Notes: a model not told the origin generated them from the letters alone. A DNA stretch of 64,000 nt from Caprella mutica (GCA_947561585.1 CANNZV010000429.1:57338-121337); one strand, 5' to 3'. Shown: positions 24,113 to 37,029, numbered from the stretch's first letter. Program-made: numbers and translations.

Positions 24113-24575
24113 ATGTTCTCCAAATACGTGGTGAGTTTTAAAGTTACTGTCATTTTGTAAAACATTTTAATAGATTGTTAACTTGAGAACAGTCAAACTT
24201 AATAAATATTGAAAAGAACAAGTAGTCGACCTGGAAACAATCAATATAAGGTTCATCCTGTAAAACCATCCAATAACTAATTACTTCACTTTTAACCATC
24301 AGATTCTTTTTGCCGTCCTACTTGGCGTGGTCGCCCTGGTGCACTCCATGCCCAACCCAAACCCAGAGGCCTTGGCTTACCCACACGGGGTGAGTCATGG
24401 AGGATACCGAGGAGGTAATAGAGGAGGATATGGAGGTTACGGAGGATATAACGGACACAGAAGACAACAGATTGGAGGTTCTTTTGGACATGGAGGATCT
24501 TTTGGACATGGGGGACACCGTGGAGGGCACAGGGGTGGACACAGGGGTGGACACAGAGGAGGTTTCTACGGATAA
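24113..24575 (+). CDS. Secreted Gly/His-rich peptide, gene D
   Basis: Exons 24,113-24,130 and 24,303-24,575, phase 0, donor GTG|GTGAGT, acceptor ACCATCAG. The 96-aa product has signal peptide MFSKYV-ILFAVLLGVVAL-VHS and mature start MPNPNPEALAYPHG. Then come GGYRGG and GGYGG repeats, HRRQQIGG, two GSFGHG units, four HRGG units and a terminal FYG, where most copies have YYG. The coding exon is closest to gene G, which shares AYPHG and FYG. The downstream spacer matches that of G over about 4.6 kb. Confidence 0.87.
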
Positions 24576-25939
24576 AAAACACAATCGCTAATAAAGCTTA
24601 ATTTATCTTCCTGCGGTTCATCTGTATTTATTTATTTACTTCATCATTCACATTTCATTCCACTTGTTTGATAAATTATCGGATTAGTTATATCATTCGT
24701 TTTGTAAATCAATCACAGATATAAATAAATATTCTTAAAATTATTTGAAACTCATATTTTATTATTGCCAAATAAACCCTACCATATAGAAAAGGAAAAG
24801 ATGATAGTCGCAAAATGTTCTTTCACATTCTAACACGTTCCAACGAAAACCTAATTCACTTTTTCTTCTAAATTTTCAATATTAAATTATTAGGTAAACT
24901 TTCAGATCAAAATTAGGTGAGGAACTGTTTCAATGATCGAATATAAAATGGAATATTATTGTAAATAAATGATTAGATTCTAAGAAAATGAAAATGAAAA
25001 ATGAAAAGAAAAAAGAAAAAACAGACTCTTAGAATTCGGCATCTCATGAAAAAATTGACTTGTTAGTTAAACCACTGCAAACTAAAAACATAAATCCTCT
25101 ACATAAATAAAATATGAACTTAATTTAAAAGACACTAAAATATTTTAGTAAATTCTTATATTCCAGTAACGAGTTTTAACTCAATTAAATTATCAGAATA
25201 GATGGCAAAATGTAGTTCTGAGAATACCCCGTGAACTTTATCTATAAGAACCTATATAGGTAAATCTTCAGTTAGCTATTTTTTATATATTCTAAAATTT
25301 AGTATAGAATATTTAAGAAATCATATCTGTTTATTGGGGATTGTATTAGTTCGAATGCATATGTCCAAAATTTCATTTCCTATGATTGAATAGAATTCAT
25401 TTATTTTTACCAATGCATTACATTTCTTAATAGTTGGACTCTTTATTCTGTATTTGTGGTGCCCCAATAACAACAAAAACAATCTGAAAGCAATTAAAAA
25501 GAGAGATGAACAGATATTGAATAATGAACAGCTATGTGTTTTGACAGCACTGGAACATCAATGAACATTACACTTATACGTTACAATAGGCAAGTTATAA
25601 ACTGGAAAAAATTATTAACTCTAAAGTATGATGTATTTTTCAAAAACTATTAGATGTATAATAGAGATACTATAAATCAAAAATTAGTTTATTCTACTTT
25701 ATAATAGTTAAAATAACTTTCTCTCCATTTTCAAATTCACTATATTGTATATTCATGCATTTCTTTATATCAACTGATGCTGCTACCGTCGACTCAGTTT
25801 TGTTACTAACTTCTTTTTGAGACAGTTCATCTCGACTATCACTACTGATAATGTTGTTGTTGAGGATATAATATATGAAATTGTGGTACATGGTGTACCT
25901 CAGGGTAGTGAACTTTACGCATCATTGTTCCTCTTATTC

Positions 25940-26143
25940 ATGGCGCATAAAAACCTTAGGGCCACAAAATTATCTATCATTGTTATTTCTTCAATGAATA
26001 CTTAATTATAGAAGAATCACTAAACAGAATGTAACACTGTAATCATTTTTATGTCGATGACTCTCAAACAAATACTGAAATTGCAATGAAATGAACGATA
26101 TTCTGATATCAGGAGTTTCGATTACAAATTTACAGAAACCTCC
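25940..26143 (-). pseudogene. Decayed minus-strand exon in spacer D-E
   Basis: Homologous to the better-preserved copy at 31,047-31,253. It keeps the acceptor TTTTCAG and the start GGFCKFVIETPDIRISFISL, but shifts frame after NDYSVTFCL and stops. A second coding-like stretch of the same relic follows at 25,694-25,891 (NIISSDSRDELSQKEV..EFENGEKV). Confidence 0.4.
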
Positions 26144-26557
26144 CTGAAAACAGAAGAAATTATCACCCAAAAATAGAAATTGAATTTTAAACTTTAACGA
26201 AATCAGGATTTTTAATATGAATCATTTTTCATAAATTTCAATTTGAACTTTGAAGTTATAAATTATTGTATATCCATAGTTACCTTCGTAAAATTGCATA
26301 ATGTCATGTTTTAATCACCATTTATTTGTAATCTTGTTATCATAAACTAATGGTAATCTTGTCATTCGTATAACTCAAAAAGTATTCAACCGAATTGTCA
26401 ACCATTATCTAGGAACAGTTTTGTTATATTTTGGTATAGATAAGGTCGATGATGAAGGTCACGAAAAGGTTAAAATCAATTGAGGCGGTGGCAAATTGCC
26501 TGTTCTAAATTAATATAAATAAATTTTCTGGAAATCCATATTCCATATACCGTATTT

Positions 26558-28596
26558 AATTATGGTAGTGGGAAAATTGCCACCGTGGGAAAACTGCCAC
26601 TCTGGGAAGATTGCCACCTGGAAAATTGCCACTGAGGAAAATTGCCACTGAGGGAAAACTGCCACCTGGAAAATTGCCACTATTAATACATAATTTTAAA
26701 CTGATTTTGTTTTTCGAAATTCACAAAAATCATAGGTACTGAATGCAATGTACGTTGATATATAAGAATTATTATAAGAAGAATTTTTACAATGTGTACA
26801 TATTGTTTTGACAAGTTATACGATCTAAGTGAATTCTTCCGTCGGTGGGTGTGAGTGAGCTAATATGGTAACCGGTAAATTGCTCGAAAACAATTGCTCG
26901 AAAGACAATTGCTCGAAAACAATTGCTCGAAAAACAATTGCTCTAATGAATAATTGCTCTAATGAATAATGCTCGAAAGAACAATTGCTTGAATGACAAT
27001 TGCTCGAAAAACAATTGCTCGAACGAACAATTGCTCGAATGAACAATTGCTCGAATTATCAAATTGCTCGAATGAACAAAATTGCACAGTTCTCGATTTT
27101 ATAAAAGTCAGTTATTCATGAAGTGGAGCTGCACTTAACTATGTTTTTTTTTAGTAATTGATCATTAATCATCCTATAAATGATTTTAATTATTACTCAT
27201 TCTGCATAATCTTTTTTTTTTAGACTTTAGACCGTTTGTGTCATCTCGTATGTAACATGTGAATTGCAATCATGCGGTGAATCAGTACTATTCATGTTTT
27301 TTTTCTCATAGAACCCGAAAATTTATTTATTACTAGCCTATCTGTATGTGGTACCTCAATAGGTGAAATAACTTGAAGTTATGGCAGAATTTTAACAAAT
27401 CTAAAATATTTTTTCGTGTTTTATAATAAAAAAAAAGAATAGTAGTGATTCACCACATGATTCCAATTCACATGTTACATACGAGATGACACAAACGGTC
27501 TGAAAAAAAGATTATGCAGAGTGAGTAATAATTAAAATCATTTATAGAATGATTAATGATCAATTACTAAAAAGAAACAAACATTGTTAGGTGCAGCTCC
27601 ACTTCATGAATAACAGACTTTTATAAAATCGAAAACTGTGCAATTTTATAATTCGAACAATTTTGTTCTTTCGAGCAATTTGATAATTCGAGCTATTGTT
27701 CATTCGAGCAATTGTTCGTTCGAGCAAATGTTTTTCGAGCAATTGTCTTTCGAGCAATTGTTCTTTCGAGCAATTGTTCATTCGAGAAATTGTTTTTCGA
27801 GCACTTGTTTTCGAGCAATTGTCTTCGAGCAATTTTTCTTAGAACCGCTGATATACGCAATTAATTCTTAGCTTTATGTGTTTAATTGTTCCCTGAAGAG
27901 GTAAAACCAATAATAAAAGAGATTTTGTTGCACTAGTTTCAATAATAAGTAAAATTTTGTTGCATTATAATTTCAATAATAAATAAAATCTTTTTACATT
28001 AATTTCACGATAAACAACAAAACATGTTGCATCAGTTTCACAATAAATAGTTACGTCTTAGACAATAAAAGTCAAAGAATATCAGTAACTCAAATCAATT
28101 AATTATTAAATTATGCTTAAATATTCAAACCGAAATGTGCCTCTCAGGCTTATTAATCATTCCATGGTTGAATAGTTTTTTTTAACTTGTCAATGAAAGA
28201 TGAATGCACATTGAAAATTTTCTTTGCATAAGATTCGAATACTATTGTATTCAGTTCGGTATTCTTTTCATAGACTGAAATATCTATTTCTAATTTGACC
28301 CTGTGAAAATTTTCTTAACATAAAATTCGAATACCTTGGTATGCAGTTTGGTTTTTATTATAGAGTAAAATATTTTTTCAGTTTGTTAATATATTTTATA
28401 GTGGCAATTTTCCACAGTGACAATTTTCCTCAGTGGCAATTTTCTGGGTGGCAGTTTTTCCACAGTGGTAGTTTACCACAGTGGCAATTTTCCCAGTGGC
28501 AATCTTCCCAGTAGCAATTTTCCCACAGTGGCAGTTTTCACGGGGGCAATCTTCCCAGTGGCAATTTTACGCGCACGCGTATTTATATTTTATTTT
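26558..28596. mobile_element. Foldback element with GTGGGAAAATTGCCAC arms (spacer D-E)
   Basis: The outer arms are tandem GTGGGAAAATTGCCAC-type units, at about 26,566-26,685 in one orientation and 28,400-28,570 in the other. The direct repeat CCATATACCGTATTT (26,543-26,557) recurs as CCATATACAGTATTT (28,597-28,611). The spacer of gene E has this sequence once (31,640-31,654) and lacks the insert, so E shows an empty site. A second foldback element is nested inside (26,867-27,846). No protein is encoded. Confidence 0.8.
26867..27846. mobile_element. Nested foldback element with GAACAATTGCTC arms
   Basis: Tips are GGTAACCGGTAAATTGCTCG on the left and, read inverted, GGTTCTAAGAAAAATTGCTC on the right. 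Arms of AACAATTGCTCGAA units (26,875-27,075; 27,650-27,840) enclose a long inner inverted repeat (about 27,080-27,300 against 27,425-27,640) with a core of about 110 bp. Flanks GCTAATAT and GCTGATAT look like an 8-9-bp target duplication. A relative lies at 61,780-62,623. Confidence 0.8.
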
Positions 28597-28804
28597 CCAT
28601 ATACAGTATTTTACATATTCCATATTTTTCCAATATTTTGAAGTGGTTTGTTGATTTCAGAAAAGACCCCATATACCTAACCGAAACAAACCAGTAGAAT
28701 TAATTGTTCAGTAATTCTCTATGTAAATGAACATTTGAAATATAAGTTAACCAAAACAACAATTCACAACAGGAAAATTCCACCTCTTACCCCCTGTTGC
28801 AAAG

Positions 28805-28950
28805 TTCCACCTCCACTTTCTCCAGCTGTTTCAATAAATCCCCTCGAACGTTTTCCCTCAGAATGAGGTGATGCTCTCTGTATTCCCGTCAAACCAGTGG
28901 GCAGCACTCGAGAGTATAAAAGCTGAGGTTTACTAAGGGTCAACATCAGT
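28805..28950 (+). promoter_or_regulatory. Promoter block of peptide gene E
   Basis: TATAAAAG starts at 28,915 and TCAGT lies at 28,946-28,950. The kappaB-like motif here reads GGGGATTTAT on the minus strand (28,834-28,843), 72 bases upstream of the TATA box, followed by GGGAAAAC. Confidence 0.85.
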
Positions 28951-28995
28951 CAGCTACAAGACACAACTTGATACAGTCACACAAAGAAATAAAAG

Positions 28996-29452
28996 ATGTT
29001 CTCCAAATACGTGGTGAGTTTAAGAATTTGTTGTACTTTTATAAAACATTTTAACCAAGTGAAAACAAAAATTTTTAATAAATATATAAAAGAACAAGTA
29101 ATCGATCAAAATAACATTTGTCGTATAAAACCATTCAATAACTAATTACTTCACTTTTAACCATCAGATTCTTTTCGCCGTCCTACTTGGCGTGGTCGCC
29201 TTGGTGAACTCCATGCCCAACCCAGACCCCGAAGCCTTGGCAGACCCCCACGGGGTGAGTCATGGAGGATACCGAGGAAGTAATAGAGGAGGATATGGAG
29301 GTTACGGAGGATATAACGGACACAGGAGACAACAGATTGGAGGTTCAATTGGACATGGAGGATCTTTTGGACATGGAGGACACCGTGGAGGACACCGAGG
29401 TGGACACAGAGGTGGACACAGAGGTGGACACAGAGGAGGTTACTACGGATAA
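28996..29452 (+). CDS. Secreted Gly/His-rich peptide, gene E
   Basis: Exons 28,996-29,013 and 29,168-29,452, phase 0. The 100-aa product has VALVNS before the mature start MPNPDPEALADPHG, where other copies have VHS. It has GYRGSNRGG, HRRQQIGGSIGHG (one Phe changed to Ile), one GSFGHG, five HRGG units and YYG. AATAAA at 29,599-29,604 is a likely polyadenylation signal. It is followed by the only spacer without the large foldback insertion but with a LINE instead. Confidence 0.87.
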
Positions 29453-31046
29453 AAAAAAACTCAAACAAATACATCGCTAAATTTATCTTCCTGCGGTTCA
29501 TCTGTATTCATTTACTTCATTATTCACATTTCATTCCACATGTTTGATAACTGATTGGCTTATTTATATCATTCGCTTTGTAATCAATCACAGTTATCAA
29601 TAAATATATATAAAATTATCTGAAGCTGCCATTTTATTATAACCGATTGAAACCTATTACATAGGATAAGAAAGGACAGTATTCCAAAAATGTTTCTTCA
29701 CATTTTTATACGTTAAAACAGATAAGTAATGGAAGTCTTTTTGCAAAGTTTTCCATGATAAATTATTATGTATATTTTCAAGTCAAAATTAGGCAAACTA
29801 TTATTTCAATGATCAAATATAAATTGGAATATTATTTTCAATGAATAATTAGTATTCAAATAACCATCAATGATAAATCTGAAAAGAGAAAAGAAAAAAG
29901 GAAATACAGACTCGATCTTAGAATTCTTAAGAAAAAAATGACTTGTTAATTAGTTGTTCATAAACTACTGAAAACTCTCACCATAAAACTCGGTACAAAA
30001 TATAATATGAACTTCAGATAAAATTCAATAAAATTATTTTTGTAAGTTCGTCCATTCCAGTTTCGAGTTTTAACTCAATATAATTATCAGAATAGATGGC
30101 AAAGTGTAGTTCTGAGAATACCTTGTGAACTTTACCAATCTAAACCTACTTAGGAAAACCTTCAGTAAGCGATTTTCATTTATTTTAATTTTTTAGGGTA
30201 AAATATATAAGAGGTCATATCTGTGTTTTAGTCATTGTATCAGTTCGAACACATATATCCGAAAAAAATTTCCTATCATAGAATTGAATTCGTATATTTT
30301 TTTTATAAATGTGTTACATACCTTGATAGTTGGATTCGTTTTCCTTCATTCTATATTTGTGGTGCCCCAATATTCTTAGTATTAATGAAATAAAGGATTT
30401 ACTTCTGATTTACATAATTAATCTCCGTTAAACTAATTAATTGTATCTATAAAATCGATGATTACGTAACTCACTGACACTAAGAAAATATGAAGGAAAT
30501 ACATTAGGAACAATAATGGTCAAATTACAGTCCCTTGAGGGACAGCAGAGACTGCGACAACTTCTCATATTTGTGACAACATCAAAAAAATAGGAAAGCA
30601 ATTAATAAGAGATGACCAGAGATTGAACAATGAACAACTATACGTTTTGACAGCACAGAAACATTAATGAACATTACCCTTATACGTTACAATAGGCAAA
30701 TTATAAACTTGAAAAGATTATTTACTCTAAGTACGATGTGTTTTTTCAAATACTTTGAGCTGCATAATAGAGATATTATAAATGAAAGAGTAGTTTACAT
30801 TGCTTAATATAATAAAAATTACTTTCTCTCTATTTTCAAATTTAATATATTGTCTATTCATACATTTCTTTTAAATCAGGTGATGCTGGTACAGTCCATT
30901 TTTTTTTGTTACTAACTTCTCTTTTTGACACAGTTCATCTCGATCATTCCTACTGAAACAGTTGTTATTGTGGATAGAATATATGAAATTGTAGTAGTAT
31001 GGTGAGCCTCAGGGTAGTGAACTTTACGCTTCATTGTTCCTCATAT

Positions 31047-31253
31047 TCATGGCACATATTTCCTGATGGTCTTAAAATTATCCAATCGTTGATATTTCTT
31101 CAATAAATACTCAATTAACGAAGGATCACTAAGACAGAATGTAACACTGTAATCATTTTGATGTTCATATCTCTCAAAGAAATACAGAACTTGCAATGAA
31201 ATGAACGATATTCTGATTTCAGGAGTTTCGATTACAAATTCACAGAAACCTCC
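31047..31253 (-). pseudogene. Best-preserved minus-strand exon relic in spacer E-F
   Basis: The exon starts after a consensus acceptor (TTCTGTTTTCAG) and is open for 68 codons to a TGA, from GGFCEFVIETPEIRISF through ERYEHQNDYSVTFCLSDPSL and EYLLKKYQRLDNF to RKYVP-stop. Related sequence occurs in all six spacers from D to J, in different states of decay. I do not recognise the protein. No upstream exon could be supported, so this is treated as a relic of a gene that was amplified with the array; a live last exon is possible. Confidence 0.4.
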
Positions 31254-31755
31254 CTGAAAACAGAAGAAATTATCACCCAAAAAAAGGAATCGAATTTTAA
31301 ACTTTAACAAAATCAGGAATTTTTAAATGAATCATTTTTCATAAATTTCAATTTGAACTTTGAAGTGATAAATTATTGTATATCCATAGTTACCTTCGTA
31401 AAATTGCAGAATGTCATGTTTTAATCCCCATTTATTTGTAATCTTGTTATCATAAACTAATGGTAATCTTGTCATTCGCATAACTCAAAAAGTATTCAAC
31501 CGAATTGTCAACCATTATCTAGAAACCATTTCGTTATATTTTGGTTTAAGAAAAGTCACGAAAAGGTTAAAATCAATTGAAGCTGCAGCAAATTGCCTGT
31601 TCTAAATTAATATAAATAAATTTTCTGGAAATCCGTATTCCATATACCGTATTTTACATATTCCATATTTTTCTAATTTTTGAAGTGATTTGTTGATTTC
31701 AGAAAAGACCCAAATATACCTAACCGAAGCAAACCAGTAGAATTAATTGTTCAGT

Positions 31756-33686
31756 GAAACAATGAAACAATTTATTCAAGAATACAGAGTAACAGTAAGC
31801 AATAAATTATTACCTAAACTCACAAAAAGTAATGGAACAAAATTATACAAAATACTGTATTGGCTTTTAGGGCAACCTATATAAAGTTAAAAACAAAGGT
31901 AATTCATATTATTACCTTACATTGGAAATAAGGATATTAAATAAGTACAGTGCAGGTAAATTACTATACAATGATCACAGTTCAGAAAACATTATACAAT
32001 TAAAGAACATAAATTCAAGAAGCTAAAATTACAATCACAAGGAAATATTTATTAAATGTGAGTACAACGTCATAGATACAAAAGATAATTTACACATCAG
32101 AAAAAAGGAAGACATCACTCACTTACAAACACAAATCTAATAACCATGCACCAAATGTTGAATAAGGTGATGTTTAAAGCGTGATAGTGAGTTAGTTGAC
32201 TTAATAAATTCAAGCAAGAGATTCCAATTCGTTGGACCAACAAAAGATATGCATGATTGGCTTTTACTTTTGTGATAAATTGGAGTTATTAAATTAGTCT
32301 TGTTTCTAGTAGCATAAGAATGGTTATCAGAGTGTGAATACAAATGATTGAATAAATCAGCATCAATACCATAGTGGATGGCCTCAAATAGTCTAATGCA
32401 TAGCTGAAAAAAGAAAATATCTTTAATTTTTAATATTGAAAATTGCTTGAAATAACCAGAGGTATGAGAATTGAATGGAAGAATGCATATTGTTCGAATA
32501 GTAGATTTCTGAATTCTAAATAGCTTATCTCTGTTGAAATTAGTTGAGGAATACCAAACTTCGATGCCGTAAAGTAAGTAAGGTTTAATAAGAGATTGGT
32601 ATATAGGAGTTGTAATACTTTTTTAGGCAGGGTAAATTCAAGTCTGTTGAGCACACCCAATGATTTGGAAATTTTTCTTAATACATAGTTTATGTGATGG
32701 CTATAGTTGAGATTCTCATCCAAATGAATGCCCAAAAATTTGATGTGCTCAACTCGAGATATTACTCCACTTCCAATTTTTATAATGGGAAGATAAAGCA
32801 GACGTCTATAATTAAATAGAATGTATTTTGTTTTGTCGACGTTTATAAGTAATTTATTAGCTCCCAGCCAAGTTTCAACCTTACAAAGTTCATTACTGAT
32901 CATTGCACCAACATCAATCACACGTCGAGGGTCAAACCTGAGGGAGAGTGTCCTATCATCCGCAAATAAGGTAAATTTAAATTTATCCGAACTCAAAGGA
33001 AAATCATTTATGAATAAAATGAACATCAGGGGACCCAGCACACTCCCCTGGGGCACACCATGACTAATAGGTAAGTAAGTTGCACATGATTTTCCAATCT
33101 TTACATATTGAAAGCGATCAGTCAAATAAGACTTAAGCCTGTCAAAACACAATCTCCTAAACCAATAGAAATGTAGCTTAGATAAAAGGATAGTGTGATC
33201 CACACTATCAAATGCCTTTGAAAAATCTAGAAATAAAGAAAAAACACTATCATTTGAATCTAATGAATCGTAAATAAATTTAACAAACTTAAGAATTGCT
33301 TGTACAGTAGATCTTCCAGTTCTAAATTCATATTGCTGGTCGGACAATAGTGAGAATTTATCAATAAATTTGTACATTTGCCTATGAATAATTTTGCTGA
33401 ATGTCGATAAAATTGAGATAAGTCTAAAATTTTCAGCTTCTGTTTTTGAACCAGATTTATGTAGAGGAACCACCCTAGATATTTTCATAGAATCTGGAAA
33501 AATGCCTTGTGATATGGATTTATTAAAAATTTCTGACAAAACTGGAGATATAATAGAACTAATTTTCTTCAGAACATGATTAGGTAATTTATGCATATCA
33601 GTTGATTTACTTTTTAGGGAAGAAAGAGTTTGTTCAACATCTAAAGGCGTTATATTTACCCCTCAATAAAGAATTATGATTGATAG
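31756..33686 (-). mobile_element. 5'-truncated LINE (jockey-like) insertion
   Basis: About 1.93 kb is inserted between TTGTTCAG and TAATTCTCTAT, which are adjacent in the spacers after D and G. The 3' end lies at the left, with AATAAA and TTGTTTCA repeats as a tail; the 5' end is missing within the second open frame. Non-LTR elements are typically 5' truncated on insertion. Confidence 0.85.
32137..33665 (-). pseudogene. LINE reverse transcriptase, frameshifted
   Basis: The minus-strand frame from about 33,665 to 32,430 carries reverse transcriptase blocks in order: RVVPLHKSGSK, FRTGRSTVQAI, LFLDFSKAFDSVDH, SHGVPQGSVLGPLMF and the catalytic FADD (here FADDRTL), then LLINVDKTKYI and VEHIKFLGIHLDE. 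A frameshift near 32,590 moves the C-terminal part into another frame, which continues as YGIEVWYSS, then KSTIRTICILPF and the typical tail SYATRNKTN..GPTNWN to the stop at 32,137. The upstream endonuclease is absent. It is a dead copy of an element of the jockey/CR1 group; the exact clade was not determined. Confidence 0.85.
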
Positions 33687-33780
33687 TAATTCTCTATATA
33701 GCTGATCATTTGAAATATAAATTAACCAAAATCACAATTCACAACAGGAAAATCCCACCTCTTTTTCCCTGTTGCAAAAT

Positions 33781-33925
33781 TCCACCTCCACTTTCTCCAG
33801 CTGTTACCGTAAATCCCCTCGAACGTTTCCCCTCAGAATGAGGTGATGCTCTCTGTATTCCCGTCAAACCAGTGGGCAGCACTCGAGAGTATAAAAGCTG
33901 AGGTATACTAAGGGTCAACATCAGT
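33781..33925 (+). promoter_or_regulatory. Promoter block of peptide gene F
   Basis: GGGGATTTAC (minus, 33,809-33,818), then GGGGAAAC, TATAAAAG at 33,890-33,897 and TCAGT at 33,921-33,925. Between the TATA box and initiator it reads GAGGTATACTAAGG, which is an F/G/I-type sequence. Confidence 0.85.
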
Positions 33926-33970
33926 CAGCAACAAGACACAGCTTGATACAGACACACGAAGAAATAAAAG

Positions 33971-34403
33971 ATGTTCTCCAAATACGTAGTGAGTTTATAA
34001 ATTTGTTATTTTGTAAAACATTTTAATTAAATGAAAAAAAATTAATATATATATCGACCTGGAAATAATCAACATAAATACAGTCGTATAAAACCATTCT
34101 ATAACTAATTATTTCACGTTTAACCATCAGATTCTTTTCGCCGTCCTACTTGGCGTGGTCGCCTTGGTGCACTCCATGCCCAACCCAGACCCCGAAGCCT
34201 TGGCTGACCCCCACGGGGTGAGTCATGGAGGTTACCGAGGAAGTAATAGAGGAGGATATGGAGGTTACGGAGGATATAACGGACACAGAAGACAACAGAT
34301 TGGAGGTTCTTTTGGACATGGAGGATCTTTCGGACATGGAGGACACCGTGGAGGACACAGGGGTGGACACAGAGGTGGACACAGAGGAGGTTACTACGGA
34401 TAA
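33971..34403 (+). CDS. Secreted Gly/His-rich peptide, gene F
   Basis: Exons 33,971-33,988 and 34,131-34,403, phase 0, donor GTA|GTGAGT. The 96-aa product has mature start MPNPDPEALADPHG, GYRGSNRGG, HRRQQIGG, two GSFGHG, four HRGG and YYG. The protein is identical to that of gene H, and the intron and 3' region match H almost completely. Confidence 0.87.
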
Positions 34404-35939
34404 GAAAAACTCAAACAAGAATATCGCTAAATTTATCTTCCTGCGGTTCATCTATATTTATTTACTTCATCATTCACATTTCATTCCACTTGTTTGATAA
34501 ATGATCGGATTATTTACATCATTCGCTTTGTAATAAATCACAGTTATCAATAAATATATTTAAAATTATATAAAGCTGCCATTTTATTATAACCAATTGA
34601 AACCAATTACATAGGATAAGAAAGGACAGTATTCTAAAACTGTTTTTTTCTTTGCAATATTTTCCATGATAAATTATTATGTATATTTTCAAATCAAAAT
34701 TAGGTAAACTATTATTTCAATGATCAAATACAAATTGGAATATTATTTTTGATAAATAATTAGTATTCAAAGAACCATCAATGATAAATCTGAAAAGTGA
34801 AAAGATCAAAGGAAATACAGACTCTTAGAATTCGGTACCTTATAAAAAAATGACTTGTTTGTTGTACATAAAACACTGAAAACTCTCAGCATAAAACTCA
34901 GTACACAAATATAATATGAACTTTAGATAAAAGTCAATAAAATTATTTTAGTAAGTTCGTCCATTCCAGTTTCGAGTTTTAACTCAATATAATTATCAGA
35001 ATAGATGGCGAAATGTAGTTCTGAGAATACCTTGTGAACTTTACCAATCTAAACCTACTTAGGAAAACCTTCAGTTAGCGATTTTTATAAATTCTAAAAT
35101 TTTACTATAAAATATATAAGAAGTTATATCTGTGTTTTAGTCATTGTATTAGTTCGAACGCATATATCCGAAATTTCTTTTCCTATGATTGAATTGAATT
35201 CGTATATTTTTTTCAAATGTGTAACATACCTTGATAGTTGGATTCGTTTTCCTTTATCTGTGGTGACCCCATAATCTTTGTATGAAAATAATATGGAATT
35301 TACGTCTGATTTACATAGTTAATCACCGTTAAACTAATTATGTTTTCCAAACGTCGATGATTACATAACTCACTAAGAAAATATGAACGAAATACATTAG
35401 GAACAATAATGGTCGAATATCACTTCTCTGAGGGACAGCAGAGACTGCGACAACTTCTCATATTTGTGACAACATAAAAACAATCTGAAAGCAATTAAGA
35501 AGAAATGACCAGAGATTAAACAATGAACAACTATACGTTTTTACAGCACAGACACATTAATGAACATTACCCTTGTACGTTACAATAGGCAAATTATAAA
35601 CTTTAAAAAATTATTTCAAAGAATGATGTATATATGAAATACTAGGAGATTGATAATAGAGTTACTATAAATGAATTAAGTAGTTTATTTTGCTTTATAA
35701 TATTAAAAATAACTACCTCTCCATTTTCAAATTTTATATATTGTATATTCATGCATTTCTTTTATATCCAGTTATGCTGATACCGTCCACTTTGTTTTGC
35801 TACTAACTTCTCTTTATGACACAGTTCGTCTCGATCATCACTACTGAAACCGTTGTTATTGTGGATAGAATATATGAAATTGTACCATCTGAATGGTGTG
35901 CCTCAGGGTAGTGAACTTTACGCATCATTGTTTCACATG

Positions 35940-36150
35940 TTCATGGCACATATTTCCTGAGGCAAGAAAATTATCAAATCATTGATTTTTTTCAATAAAT
36001 ACTCATTTAACGAAGAATCACTAAGCAATAACGTAACACAGTGATCATTTTGATGTTGGTCCCTCCCATACAAATTCTGAAACAAAAATGAATTGAAGGA
36101 TATTCTGATATCAAGAGTGTCGATAACAAATAAATAGAAAGCTCTCTTTT
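35940..36150 (-). pseudogene. Decayed minus-strand exon in spacer F-G
   Basis: Relative of 31,047-31,253: VIDTLDIRISFNSFLFQNLY, then DQHQNDHCVTLLLSDSSLNE and YLLKK are readable, after which the frame shifts. The splice acceptor seen in the D, E and G spacers is not kept. Confidence 0.35.
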
Positions 36151-36228
36151 TTAAATGCTCTTGAATATTTTGTATGGATTGCTACTCAGGAATACCAATT
36201 TGAACTTTAAAATGTAGGTTTACAGTAC

Positions 36229-36808
36229 AGGGTGGTGGAAAAGTAACTTTACACTATTAAATATTTATTGCATGAAAACCCATTCTACTAGAAATATCAA
36301 AAAAATAAGAATTTATATACCAAATCTCATAGATTTTTTAAAATATGCATGAGACAGATAGAAAAAAATGCCGCCAGAGAACCCATGGCCATATTAAGAG
36401 AAGCATTTCCAAGTTGCTTAATCTCACGTTTCAGTGTAGTCTTATGGCCTACTCGATCTCCTGATTCAACCTTTCTTGACTTCTTCCTTTGGGGGTATCT
36501 TTAAAATCAAAAGTTTACAAAAATAGACCTACAAATCTCAAAGAGTTGAAACTCAACATAATTGAAGAAATCAACCAAATAACGGAAGTTTTGCAAAATA
36601 CTGTGCAGTGAATGCTCGCTTGTTTGAACAATAACGGAAAACATCTGAAGGACATCATTCAAAAAATAAAATTTAAAATTTTTGTCTATATTCACCAACA
36701 GTAAAAAAATCCTTGAAATTTTGGTTTTAAATTCATATTTATTTGATATCGATAGTTGAGTCGGTTTTCGTATAATAAACATTCAAATATGTAAAATTAC
36801 TTTTCCGG
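36229..36808 (+). mobile_element. Internally deleted mariner-like element before gene G
   Basis: The ends GGAAAAGTAACTTTACA and, inverted, GGAAAAGTAATTTTACA are terminal repeats. The interior keeps the tail of a transposase: WPTRSPDSTFLDFFLWGYL, the hallmark of the mariner-type DDE domain near its last catalytic residue, followed by YKNRPTNLKELKLNIIEEIN. The first two thirds of the transposase are missing. The right end abuts the promoter block of G, about 30 bases before its first conserved motif. Confidence 0.8.
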
Positions 36809-36840
36809 TAAATCCCACCTTTTTTCCTCTTTGCAAAATT

Positions 36841-36984
36841 TCACCTCCACTTTCTCCAGCTGTTGCCGTAAATCCCCTCGAACGTTTCCCCTCAGAATGA
36901 GGTGATGCTCTCTGTATTCCCGTCAAACCAGTGGGCAGCACTCGAGAGTATAAAAGCTGAGGTATACTAAGGGTCAACATCAGT
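36841..36984 (+). promoter_or_regulatory. Promoter block of peptide gene G
   Basis: GGGGATTTAC (minus, 36,868-36,877), GGGGAAAC, TATAAAAG at 36,949-36,956 and TCAGT at 36,980-36,984. Confidence 0.85.
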
Positions 36985-37029
36985 CAGCAACAAGACACAG
37001 CTTGATACAGTCACACAAAGAAATAAAAG

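Larger units (their letters stand above)
24265..28884 (+). repeat. Duplicated block DX (partner of 37,175-41,884)
   Basis: From about exon 2 of gene D through the whole spacer to the promoter of gene E, the sequence is nearly identical to the stretch from exon 2 of G to the promoter of H. The main length difference is 45 bp of extra tandem units in the second copy's foldback arm. This is a recent segmental duplication. Confidence 0.9.
33929..36808 (+). repeat. Duplicated block FZ (partner of 41,909-44,790)
   Basis: From the leader of gene F through the spacer to the mariner remnant before gene G, the sequence is nearly identical to that from the leader of H to the promoter of I. The start-codon-to-start-codon distances are 3059 and 3058 bases. 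Confidence 0.9.
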
